Assembly: GCA_003648575.1 (NCBI GenBank)
Contig: QMPN01000153.1
Span: 1-6,962 of the forward strand
From: Bacteroidota bacterium
GTDB taxonomy: Bacteria > Bacteroidota > Bacteroidia > Bacteroidales > B18-G4
DNA: 6,962 bases
Reading direction: 5' to 3'
In this document: piece after piece, positions 1-6,644 of the stretch
How the letters are laid out: the number at the start of each line of letters is the position of its first letter
Position numbering within the stretch: the first letter of the stretch is position 1
Notes under the pieces: model-generated
Seen by the model: only the letters and a program-made list of their open reading frames with translations
Databases searched by the model: none
Told to the model about the DNA's origin: nothing
Program-made: the position numbers and the translations under genes

Positions 1-15
1 CAATCGCTCAATCTC

Positions 16-122
16 CTCCTGTTTTCGCCAAACGGGTCACCCATGTCAAAAATAAAATGCCCTATTAATAGGCTATTCAGAGCAAAAAAAATGATTTTTT
101 AGAAAAGTGGCGAAAACAGGAG
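16..122. repeat. 15-bp perfect inverted repeat flanking a 77-base AT-rich core
   Basis: The left arm (16-30) reads CTCCTGTTTTCGCCA and the right arm (108-122) is its exact reverse complement, TGGCGAAAACAGGAG. The 77 bases between them are AT-rich and contain the perfect 12-base palindrome CCTATTAATAGG (61-72) and an A-run/T-run pair (84-100). Pairing stops at once on both sides of the arms, so the boundaries are sharp. No target-site duplication is apparent next to the arms and there is no coding capacity for a transposase. It lies 45 bases beyond the stop of the AsmA-like gene. It could be a small non-autonomous repeat element, a long-range RNA hairpin in a 3' region, or a chance pairing. 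The repeat itself is certain; its role is unknown. Confidence 0.6.
47..73 (-). terminator. possible weak terminator downstream of the AsmA-like gene
   Basis: Read on the minus strand, the palindrome CCTATTAATAGG can form a short stem (GCCTA / TAGGGC with one bulge, loop TTAA) followed by the T-rich run ATTTTATTTTTG. That is the layout of an intrinsic terminator and the orientation suits the crcB/AsmA-like unit, which ends about 95 bases earlier. The stem is short and AT-rich, so efficiency would be low. The same T-rich run also contains TATTTTTG, a match to a Bacteroidota -7 box, so this may instead be a promoter for a gene to the left. Confidence 0.25.
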
Positions 123-167
123 TGAATGGAATGCCTGGCGGTGGATCGAATGGTGATCAGCTAATTA

Positions 168-1613
168 TTATTTTTCTTTTTTCAGATGATGAGGTTTGAC
201 AGTACCTTCATAGAAAGGGTTCTTGCATTTCTTCCCTTTGAAAATATTCTTCACCGGGGCTATAATGGTTTTTACCACCTTAACATCTGAAACCTCAGGT
301 TCTGTAAAACGTCCTGATATACTCTGCTGGAATACAGCGCATCCCGCATCATTGACCAGGGCAAATTCAAGATCGTTAAACGTTTCATGCCAGAGGCTTA
401 CAGACCCCCTGACAGCAATGCGGTTCTCCTGTGTGCTAAAGGCTACATCTTCGGTGCTCAGCTCCCCGGAACCCAGGGTCCATTCCGAAACAAATTCATG
501 CACTATAGTTGAATCCCCTTTATTGGAAATAAGCAGATTGGCATATTCAGTTCCCTTTGTGACCGCAATTCCCACCGGGCCTGCCAGAAAAAGGGCACTG
601 ACATCTATCAGGGTGAATTTCTGGGTGCGCTCAAATTGCTTTGCCAATTTATCGAGATCAGTTCCATACAAGATCAGGCTATCGCCTTCAAGATGCATTT
701 TTCCGGAAGAGCTTAACCATCTGTCCGAACCGGATTTTCCCGAAAAGCGCAGGTCGACAGAGAAATCCATTTTACCCTTCATTATGGGTTCTTCCTCAAA
801 ACGTTCAAGGAACTTTTCGATCCTGAAGCCATCAATATCCTGGACAATGTGATACGAAGGAATATCAGAAGACAGATCCATGTAGAAATTTCCGTGTTGG
901 CTTTGCCCTCGGTGTAGTTCCGACTTATGGCTGACATTCAGGATGCTATTAGATATTTCAACATCCAGCAGGATATTGTCGAGCAGCAAGGAGTTAACTC
1001 TTGCATCGGCAATGCTCAGCTTCCCCATTGCCAGAACATCAGAAAACTGCAATGTATCAGCATCACCGCTTATTGTGATCGAGTCTGAAGTAAGGTAAAT
1101 TCCGTGACATTGTATGGTATCAAGATTGTTCAGGTTAAAATAGCTGAATGATCCGTTCAGGATCCTGATATCAACCAAATCGAGTTTCCATCTGATTGAA
1201 TCAGAATTTTCACTGACATTGCCACCTCCACCGGAACTCTGTAACGGGATGCTTGTGTCAATGGATTTGTACCTCAGCACCACATCCGGGTTTTTGATCC
1301 TGATCCCCCTGAGCACGAATTCCGGTGAGAATAAAGACCATAATGGCAGTTCTATTTCAAGTTTTTCTGCATAAATATTCAAAAAATCCCCATCTTTAAC
1401 CGTCACACGCGCAGCGACAACAGAAAAGGATGGAAGGATGTGTCCGCTAATATTCCCCTCAATGCTGCTTTCCATGCCTGTAGCCCAATCTATCTCTTCT
1501 TCTATAGTTGCCTTCAGGCTATTCAGGCTGAAGCTAAAAAACAGGTAACGCACCAGCAATACTACTACGACAAGCAGTATAATGAACCAGATATATTTTT
1601 TCTTGATTTTCAA
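168..1613 (-). CDS. AsmA-like protein, inner-membrane anchored (AsmA/TamB superfamily)
   Basis: A 481-residue protein of the AsmA type. These are inner-membrane proteins whose long periplasmic beta-groove is linked to lipid transport and outer-membrane homeostasis. Visible layout: a basic N-terminus (MKIKKK), one hydrophobic segment at about 7-28 without a clear cleavage site, then an AsmA N-terminal region (about 30-118) with the pattern of a hydrophobic groove strand, 'LPLWSLFSPEFVLRGIRIKNPDVVLRY'-like in its first 20 residues. A Ser/Gly-rich linker lies at 126-139. The C-terminal part (about 265-445) carries the alternating strands typical of AsmA C-terminal domains, including GKMHLEGDSLILYGTDLDKL (304-323). 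A basic tail (455-481, many Lys) ends the protein. The start is TTG: a TGA stop lies two codons upstream, and the first internal Met (47) would remove the membrane anchor. It is shorter than E. coli AsmA or TamB. It follows crcB by 47 bases with no promoter-like box between, so it is probably co-transcribed. Family fairly certain; substrate unknown. Confidence 0.85.
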   Translation of the reverse strand: MKIKKKYIWFIILLVVVVLLVRYLFFSFSLNSLKATIEEEIDWATGMESSIEGNISGHILPSFSVVAARVTVKDGDFLNIYAEKLEIELPLWSLFSPEFVLRGIRIKNPDVVLRYKSIDTSIPLQSSGGGGNVSENSDSIRWKLDLVDIRILNGSFSYFNLNNLDTIQCHGIYLTSDSITISGDADTLQFSDVLAMGKLSIADARVNSLLLDNILLDVEISNSILNVSHKSELHRGQSQHGNFYMDLSSDIPSYHIVQDIDGFRIEKFLERFEEEPIMKGKMDFSVDLRFSGKSGSDRWLSSSGKMHLEGDSLILYGTDLDKLAKQFERTQKFTLIDVSALFLAGPVGIAVTKGTEYANLLISNKGDSTIVHEFVSEWTLGSGELSTEDVAFSTQENRIAVRGSVSLWHETFNDLEFALVNDAGCAVFQQSISGRFTEPEVSDVKVVKTIIAPVKNIFKGKKCKNPFYEGTVKPHHLKKEK

Positions 1614-1660
1614 GAGTCAGTAAATATGATCCTTATTCATTGAACTTCCCGCCTGTTATG

Positions 1661-2041
1661 CTAGAGTTTCATTAATGCTGAGGAGACCATCAGGCCAATG
1701 ATGACCATTCCGATAGAAAGCACATTATTAGCCATTATATTAAGCATGGCCAATTTTGCATCTCCATCCCTGAACATGTTATACGACTCAATAGCATAAG
1801 ACGAAAAGGTTGTAAATCCCCCTAAAATACCAATAAAAAGAAAAGCACGCAAGCCGTGCGACAGGTTTTGCATATCAAACATGCCCCACAGGATACCGAT
1901 GATAAAGGATCCAATGATGTTAACTGCAAGTGTGCCGAGGGGGAAACTCCCAAGGTAATATTTATGGGTATAATCGGAAACCACATACCGTGCAACCGTC
2001 CCGATCCCGCCGCCGGCAAGCAAAAGAATTATCTTATACAT
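1661..2041 (-). CDS. crcB: CrcB/Fluc fluoride-selective ion channel
   Basis: A 126-residue, four-helix membrane protein that lets fluoride leave the cytoplasm; family members work as antiparallel dual-topology homodimers. Family marks: the N-terminal glycine helix with GGGIGTVARY (10-19), the pore-lining Asn in GTLAVNIIGSF (36-46), and the signature GGFTTFSSY (74-82) around the TM3 break that holds the central sodium ion. Length is normal for the family and it is a single gene, as expected for the homodimeric type. In well-studied Fluc channels the signature region supplies two pore phenylalanines spaced three apart. Here the first is Phe79 and the second position is Tyr82. A -7 box lies 25 bases upstream. 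No sequence resembling the fluoride (crcB) riboswitch was found in the 119 bases between this gene and its divergent neighbour. It is the first gene of a probable unit with the AsmA-like gene. Confidence 0.95.
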   Translation of the reverse strand: MYKIILLLAGGGIGTVARYVVSDYTHKYYLGSFPLGTLAVNIIGSFIIGILWGMFDMQNLSHGLRAFLFIGILGGFTTFSSYAIESYNMFRDGDAKLAMLNIMANNVLSIGMVIIGLMVSSALMKL

Positions 2042-2066
2042 TATTTTTTCTGACCTTTAAGATCGG

Positions 2067-2074
2067 CAAAAATA
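2067..2074 (-). promoter_or_regulatory. predicted -7 promoter box for crcB
   Basis: On the minus strand this reads TATTTTTG, an exact match to the Bacteroidota -7 consensus TAnnTTTG, 25 bases before the crcB ATG. No TTTG lies at the usual 19-21 base spacing upstream. The nearest TTG (plus-strand CAA, 2090-2092) is too close, so the -33 element is weak or absent. Confidence 0.45.
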
Positions 2075-2130
2075 CAATAATTTTACTATCAACTTTGTAC
2101 CGCAATCAGCTAAGTCATGGAACTAATCAT

Positions 2131-2138
2131 TACATTTG
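2131..2138 (+). promoter_or_regulatory. predicted -7 promoter box for the secreted-protein gene at 2161
   Basis: TACATTTG matches the Bacteroidota -7 consensus TAnnTTTG exactly and ends 22 bases before the ATG, with an A-rich leader between. A clear -33 TTTG at normal spacing is missing; the nearest TTTG (2094-2097) is 33 bases upstream. It is divergent from the crcB box at 2067-2074. Confidence 0.5.
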
Positions 2139-2160
2139 TATAAAACAAAACATTCAAGCC

Positions 2161-2697
2161 ATGAAAAACCTCTTGATAATAGCACTTGTGTTTGCTTTTT
2201 CCGGTGCCACCGGGCAAATAACCAAAATGGCTCTGGTAAAAGACCAGACTTTTCAAATGAACGGAGTTCAAAATGGGCAAGCCGTGGAGAAGAAAACACA
2301 GACCTTCGGACTGACCGTTAATTATGAAACCGGTGAATTAAATGGTGTGATCAATCTTATTGAAATTGACCTGCTGAATAAAAATATTGAGGCATCCCCG
2401 GATCCGGAAATGAATGCCTTGAAGATCAGGGGGTTTCTACCTCTGAACGACATCCTTTACAACATGAACGAGAAACAGCATTACAAGGTGGAGATGGACC
2501 TGATTATAAAAGAATTCACTGTTACCGTATTATTTGATTTCAACATTGCTTATTTCAAAAACACGCAGATGAACTTCTACAATGTTATAGCCAATGCCCC
2601 GGTGAACCTGCTTGATTTTAATATTGAGGATCTTAATGGTTTTGAGCCCCAGGTGAATATAATCATGATGTTCCAGATGCTGAACATGCAGCGCTAA
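2161..2697 (+). CDS. small secreted protein, possibly YceI-like
   Basis: A 178-residue exported protein not assigned with confidence. It begins with MKNLLIIALVFAFSGATG, a signal peptide with probable cleavage before Gln19, as is common in Bacteroidota. There is no lipobox Cys and no later membrane segment. The mature part alternates short hydrophobic and polar stretches, as in an all-beta protein, and is rich in Asn and Met. A YETGELNGVINLIEIDL stretch (55-71) followed by LKIRGFLPLNDIL (87-99), and a C-terminal segment with LDFNIEDLNG (151-160) then VNIIMMFQM, recall the strand pattern of YceI-type lipid-binding barrels. The match is by eye and could be wrong. The frame is open back to 1930, but that part lies antisense to crcB. 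The ATG at 2161 is preferred because it gives the signal peptide and lies 22 bases after a -7 box. It is probably monocistronic, since tamL has its own promoter. Confidence 0.8.
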   Translation: MKNLLIIALVFAFSGATGQITKMALVKDQTFQMNGVQNGQAVEKKTQTFGLTVNYETGELNGVINLIEIDLLNKNIEASPDPEMNALKIRGFLPLNDILYNMNEKQHYKVEMDLIIKEFTVTVLFDFNIAYFKNTQMNFYNVIANAPVNLLDFNIEDLNGFEPQVNIIMMFQMLNMQR

Positions 2698-2734
2698 GGC
2701 AATATTCCTGTTTACAGCATAACTCTTTTCCCTG

Positions 2735-2754
2735 TTTCAAGGTTTCCTTTGAAA
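2735..2754 (+). terminator. possible hairpin terminator after the secreted-protein gene
   Basis: TTTCAA (2735-2740) pairs with TTGAAA (2749-2754). An alternative register adds GG/CC pairs around a TTT loop with one bulged base. The hairpin is followed by TCTTTT (2755-2760). It lies 38 bases after the stop at 2695-2697. The stem is AT-rich and the T-run short, so termination would be modest. Its right arm shares bases with the -33 element of the tamL promoter. Confidence 0.3.
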
Positions 2755-2779
2755 TCTTTTCGGAAATGTGCTAAATTTG
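2748..2779 (+). promoter_or_regulatory. tamL promoter with both -33 and -7 elements
   Basis: TTTG (2748-2751) and TAAATTTG (2772-2779) are separated by 20 bases. Both boxes and the spacing fit the Bacteroidota primary-sigma promoter (TTTG, 19-21 bases, TAnnTTTG). Transcription would begin near 2784, giving a leader of roughly 18 bases before the TTG start. It is the best-formed promoter in the window and would also drive the helicase gene behind tamL. Confidence 0.65.
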
Positions 2780-2801
2780 TGTTTTACAAAAAGTACAGAT
2801 C

Positions 2802-5174
2802 TTGAAAGCCCGTTTATTTTTTCCATTGCTTGCCGGACTTGCATTGCTGCTTGCAATGTCATCCTGTAGTAATACACGGCATTTTACGGAGGGCCAATAT
2901 CTGATGACACAGAACCGGATCGCTTATACTGACAAAAACCCCGGTATCCAAACTTCCGAATTGCACGGCCTGATCCAGCAAAAGCCCAATAAAAAGTTTC
3001 TTGGTTTTCTCAGGTTCAAGCTTTGGGCATATAATGCGTCACTGAATGGTAAAGATTCAAAGTTCAGGAATTGGCTGGAGAATACGGTCGGTGAACGCCC
3101 GGTCATCCTCGACACATCCATGGCAGAAGCTACATGTAAGGAAATGGAAAAGTACCTGGGCAACGTAGGCTATTTTTATTCTGTTGTCAGATATCTGGCA
3201 GTATACAAGAAAAACTCCAGGAGGGCGCATATTCATTACGAGGTAACACCAACATCGCCATACAGGATCAAAAGTATAAATTACGACATTGAAGATCCTG
3301 AGCTTGCAGGGTGGGTGAGCAAAACCACTAAACATTCCCTCATTAAAGAAGGTAAAACATATAATGTTTACACCCTTGATGATGAACGCGAACGTATTAC
3401 AAAATACCTTAACAACAATGGATATTACGGCTTCGTAAAAGATTATATTTTCTTTGAAGTTGACAGTGCGCACAACTCGAAGGAAATGGACCTTCATGTA
3501 AAAGTTAAGAACAGGACCATGCCCGACCCTGACTCCGCCGGAAAGTTCATTGAGGAGAGGCATTACAGGTATGAGATCGACAAGGTTGTTATTTATCCGA
3601 ATTATGACCCGGCAAAACCCTTATTACAGGAAGCACCCCACGACACATTGATAAAAGAAATACACCAGATAAACCGGAATAGCCCGGCTAATTACTATTT
3701 CGTTTTGTACAGGGGCAAATTACGCGTCAACCCTAAAATACTGACACAAAATATATTAATCGAGAACGATGAACCCTATAACCTCAGGGATGTACAGGAA
3801 ACTTTCAAGCGCTTTGGCTATCTCAGCATCTATAGATTTGCCAATATCAGTTTCGAGGAACCTCTGCCAAAGCTGGTTCCCGACAGCGGGGGTTTTAAAA
3901 AGCTTAATTGCAAGATCCAGCTCCAGAGGGCCCCTGTACATCAATACAGCATTGAGGCAGAAGGGACCAATTCGGGTGGCGACCTGGGATTAGGGGGGAA
4001 TCTCACTTACCGTAACCGCAATATTTTCCGAAATGGTGAAATATTCCAGATAAAACTAAGGGGTGCCATGGAGGCGCAGCGAACGAGTAATACCAGCGAT
4101 GAAAGCCAGCAAACATTTCTTTTCTTCAACACTTTTGAGTGGGGAATTCAAGCCGAGGTCAGCTTTCCACGCTTCCTGATCCCTGTTAAGATGGAACGAT
4201 TCCCGAAGTATTTCAGGCCCATCACCACAGTATCCGCCGGGTTTAACTTCAGGAGACGCCCTACATACGACAGGTATATCCTTAACTTTACCTTTGGTTA
4301 TAAATGGCAGGAATCTGCTTATAAAGCACATATTATACAACCTTTCAATATCAGTTCTGTTAAGATGTACCCTACTCCGGAATTTAGCAGAGAGCTGGAA
4401 GAAATCGATGACAGCCGGCTGAAGAACCAATACACTGACCACCTGATCACCGCTTTGCAGTATAGCTTCATATATAATAACCAGGACATCAAAAAGGTGA
4501 AGGATTTTATTTATTTCCGTGCCGACATCGAAACATCAGGAAACCTCTTCTATCTTTTTAACAATATGTTAGAAAGTAAAACGGATTCAGCCGGCTATTA
4601 CACTATTACGGGCATCAGATATGCACAATATGCAAGGCTGGAAACAGACTTCCGCTATTACTGGATGGTTTCGCGTACTAACCAGGTAGTATTCAGACTG
4701 CTTTCAGGTGTAGGCGTCCCATACGGCAACTCTGACGCCCTGCCCTTCGAAAAAGGCTTCTACCTCGGTGGAGCCAATAGTATGCGCGCCTGGATCTATC
4801 GTGGCCTCGGACCGGGAGCCTTTGCCAATCCCGGGATCAATATTGACCAAATGGGGGATATCGTTCTTGAAACCAATATTGAATACCGCTTTCCTATATA
4901 CAGTTTCTTTAAGGGAGCCGTGTTTATTGATGCCGGAAATGTATGGCTGATGAATGCGAATGAGAATTTTCCGGAAGCTGAATTCAGGTTCGACACATTT
5001 TACAAGCAGATCGCCATGGATGCCGGTGTTGGTTTCAGGTTTGATTTTAAATTCTTTATCTTCAGGGTTGATTTTGCCGTGCGGATGCGCGATCCGTCCA
5101 AGCCCCCGGGGGAAACGTGGGTTGCTGACAAAGGTATCTGGTTCTGGAATTTTGGGATCGGCTATCCATTCTGA
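2802..5174 (+). CDS. tamL: TamL, Omp85-family outer-membrane assembly lipoprotein (TamA/BamA-like)
   Basis: A 790-residue Omp85 protein, the Bacteroidota lipoprotein relative of TamA, expected to assemble proteins or serve lipid homeostasis in the outer membrane. The N-terminus is a lipoprotein signal, with a hydrophobic run (5-19) then MSSC, lipid-modified Cys22. The next residues (SNTRH) lack the acidic surface-export signal, which fits a periplasm-facing N-terminus. Residues about 25-376 form the periplasmic part with POTRA-like repeats, including GLIQQKPNKKFLGFLRF (56-72), typical of TamL. The beta-barrel runs from about 380 (TNSGGDLGLGGNLTYRNRN) to the end. The loop-6 motif is GGANSMRAW (656-664) with its conserved Arg662, followed by LGPG. 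The chain ends in the aromatic strand WNFGIGYPF, the usual outer-membrane protein C-terminal mark. The start is TTG: an in-frame TAA lies at 2772-2774 with no ATG after it, and the first internal Met (19) would destroy the signal peptide. No tamB follows. The helicase begins 12 bases after the stop. Confidence 0.93.
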   Translation: MKARLFFPLLAGLALLLAMSSCSNTRHFTEGQYLMTQNRIAYTDKNPGIQTSELHGLIQQKPNKKFLGFLRFKLWAYNASLNGKDSKFRNWLENTVGERPVILDTSMAEATCKEMEKYLGNVGYFYSVVRYLAVYKKNSRRAHIHYEVTPTSPYRIKSINYDIEDPELAGWVSKTTKHSLIKEGKTYNVYTLDDERERITKYLNNNGYYGFVKDYIFFEVDSAHNSKEMDLHVKVKNRTMPDPDSAGKFIEERHYRYEIDKVVIYPNYDPAKPLLQEAPHDTLIKEIHQINRNSPANYYFVLYRGKLRVNPKILTQNILIENDEPYNLRDVQETFKRFGYLSIYRFANISFEEPLPKLVPDSGGFKKLNCKIQLQRAPVHQYSIEAEGTNSGGDLGLGGNLTYRNRNIFRNGEIFQIKLRGAMEAQRTSNTSDESQQTFLFFNTFEWGIQAEVSFPRFLIPVKMERFPKYFRPITTVSAGFNFRRRPTYDRYILNFTFGYKWQESAYKAHIIQPFNISSVKMYPTPEFSRELEEIDDSRLKNQYTDHLITALQYSFIYNNQDIKKVKDFIYFRADIETSGNLFYLFNNMLESKTDSAGYYTITGIRYAQYARLETDFRYYWMVSRTNQVVFRLLSGVGVPYGNSDALPFEKGFYLGGANSMRAWIYRGLGPGAFANPGINIDQMGDIVLETNIEYRFPIYSFFKGAVFIDAGNVWLMNANENFPEAEFRFDTFYKQIAMDAGVGFRFDFKFFIFRVDFAVRMRDPSKPPGETWVADKGIWFWNFGIGYPF

Positions 5175-5186
5175 TTCTTTTTGCTC

Positions 5187-6614
5187 ATGACAAATGCATC
5201 TTCATTCGCGCAACAATGGCAACAAGCCTTCACTTATCCTCCTACTTCCGGGCAGCTTGAGGTGATCGGGCATATCTCCAATTTTATTGCAAGCCCCGAA
5301 AACGACAAGATATTCCTGCTCAAAGGCTATGCAGGCACAGGAAAAACATCACTGATAAGCTCACTGGTAAATGTTTTAAAAAATATCAGGATGCGATCCG
5401 TCCTGCTTGCACCAACCGGCCGCGCAGCCAAAGTCATCTCTTCATATTCTGGCCACCGGGCGCAGACCATTCACAGGAAACTATATATGCAGAATATTTC
5501 TGATGATGGAAAAGTTCGTTTCATGCTTACCGAGAATAAGCATAAAAACACCCTGTTCATCGTCGATGAAGCCTCCATGATCCCTGATACATCCAGTTCC
5601 GGCGGCAGCCTGTTCGGAGGAAGAAGATTGCTGCACGATCTTATTGAATATGTCTATACCAGTGAAAACTGCAGGCTATTGATGATAGGAGATACTGCTC
5701 AACTTCCACCTGTCGGCATCGAGCTTAGCCCTGCTTTGTACCCGGAATACCTTAAAAGTAATTTCAATCTTGAAATACATACTTATGAATTACGCGAGGT
5801 GGTCAGGCAGGCAAGCGAATCAGGGATCCTGGCAAATGCAACAGCCCTGCGGGAAAAAATAAGCTCTGATAACATTAGCATGCCCCTGTTCAGCAACACA
5901 GGTTTTGATGATGTTTACAAACTTGATGGTGGTGAATTGCAGGAATTCCTGCAGGATGTTTATTCTTCAGCTGAGTTTGAAGATATTGTAGTTATCTGCA
6001 GATCAAATAAACGGGCAAATATTTTCAACCGTGAGATCAGAAACCGCATAATCTATCATGAAGATGAGATCACAGCAGGAGATCGCCTCATGGTGGTGCG
6101 CAATAATTACTTCTGGTTGCCGAAAGGTTCCGAAACAGGTTTTATCGCCAATGGAGATATGATCGAATTATTGAGGATACGAAATACAACACAGTTGTAT
6201 GGGCATCGTTTTGCAGATATCACATTCAGACTGATCGATTACCCTGAAGAAAAGGAGATCGATGCCCTGATCATGCTCGACACCCTCATGGCCGACACCC
6301 CTGCCCTGCCACCGGAAGCACAAAATAAACTCCTGGAGAATGTAATGCTGGACTATGCCGACATCCCTTCCCAATCGCTGCGAATGGCCAGGATCCGCCA
6401 AAATCAATACTTCAATGCCCTCCAGGTAAAGTTCGCATATTCCCTGACCTGCCATAAAACCCAGGGCGGACAATGGAAACATGTTTTTGTTGACCAGGGT
6501 TACCTGAAAGAAGATATGATCGACAGGGAATATCTGCGTTGGCTGTATACTTCACTTACAAGGGCTACTGAAAAAGTATACCTGGTAAACTTTATGGATC
6601 GCATGTGGGAATGA
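5187..6614 (+). CDS. RecD-like SF1 DNA helicase (AAA family ATPase, UvrD-like C-terminal domain)
   Basis: A 475-residue ATP-dependent helicase of superfamily 1B, resembling RecD/Dda. It should unwind DNA 5' to 3' in the cytoplasm during repair or replication; the exact pathway is unknown. Motifs in order: a Q-motif-like PPTSGQ (18-23), Walker A GYAGTGKTS (47-55), motif Ia APTGRAAKV (75-83) with TIHRKL (94-99), Walker B DEAS (127-130), motif III GDTAQLPPVG (168-177), then the C-terminal UvrD_C_2-type part with TCHKTQGGQW (421-430) and TSLTRA (455-460), where Arg459 is the expected arginine finger. All catalytic residues are present, so it should be active. It lacks the large N-terminal extension of RecD2 and is compact, as often in Bacteroidota. 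I chose ATG 5187. TTG 5181, in frame, would add two residues. No -7 box precedes it, and the 12-base gap suggests co-transcription with tamL. A role in envelope assembly is not implied. Confidence 0.92.
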   Translation: MTNASSFAQQWQQAFTYPPTSGQLEVIGHISNFIASPENDKIFLLKGYAGTGKTSLISSLVNVLKNIRMRSVLLAPTGRAAKVISSYSGHRAQTIHRKLYMQNISDDGKVRFMLTENKHKNTLFIVDEASMIPDTSSSGGSLFGGRRLLHDLIEYVYTSENCRLLMIGDTAQLPPVGIELSPALYPEYLKSNFNLEIHTYELREVVRQASESGILANATALREKISSDNISMPLFSNTGFDDVYKLDGGELQEFLQDVYSSAEFEDIVVICRSNKRANIFNREIRNRIIYHEDEITAGDRLMVVRNNYFWLPKGSETGFIANGDMIELLRIRNTTQLYGHRFADITFRLIDYPEEKEIDALIMLDTLMADTPALPPEAQNKLLENVMLDYADIPSQSLRMARIRQNQYFNALQVKFAYSLTCHKTQGGQWKHVFVDQGYLKEDMIDREYLRWLYTSLTRATEKVYLVNFMDRMWE

Positions 6615-6623
6615 TTTCTTCTT

Positions 6624-6631
6624 TATCTTTG
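6624..6631 (+). promoter_or_regulatory. possible -7 promoter box for the right-edge gene
   Basis: TATCTTTG matches the Bacteroidota -7 consensus TAnnTTTG exactly and lies in the 30-base gap after the helicase stop, 13 bases before the next ATG. No TTTG or TTG is found at the expected upstream spacing, and the leader would be only about 8 bases. The gene may instead be read through from tamL and the helicase. Confidence 0.4.
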
Positions 6632-6644
6632 TTAAAAGAGTATT

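Noticed and set aside
16..122. Integron attC site
   Set aside because: The inverted repeat has a size similar to attC, but the RYYYAAC and GTTRRRY core sites are absent from the arms and no integrase or cassette is present.
223..852. Plus-strand open frame of 209 codons
   Set aside because: It lies wholly antisense to the AsmA-like gene, has no promoter or leader, and its protein has no plausible composition or motif. The minus-strand reading has a membrane anchor and family features.
1930..2160. N-terminal extension of the secreted-protein frame
   Set aside because: These 77 codons run antisense to crcB and through the divergent promoter region, and would bury the signal peptide that begins at 2161.
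2042..2160. Fluoride riboswitch ahead of crcB
   Set aside because: The conserved GG-GAUGG and AACCGCU-like segments of that riboswitch are not found on the minus strand of this gap.
3057..3563. Minus-strand open frame of 168 codons
   Set aside because: It is antisense to the POTRA region of tamL and gives a Cys/Phe/Val-rich sequence without any domain. It is a shadow of tamL codon use.
4056..4442. Minus-strand open frame of 128 codons
   Set aside because: It is antisense to the barrel region of tamL and shows no start context or family features.
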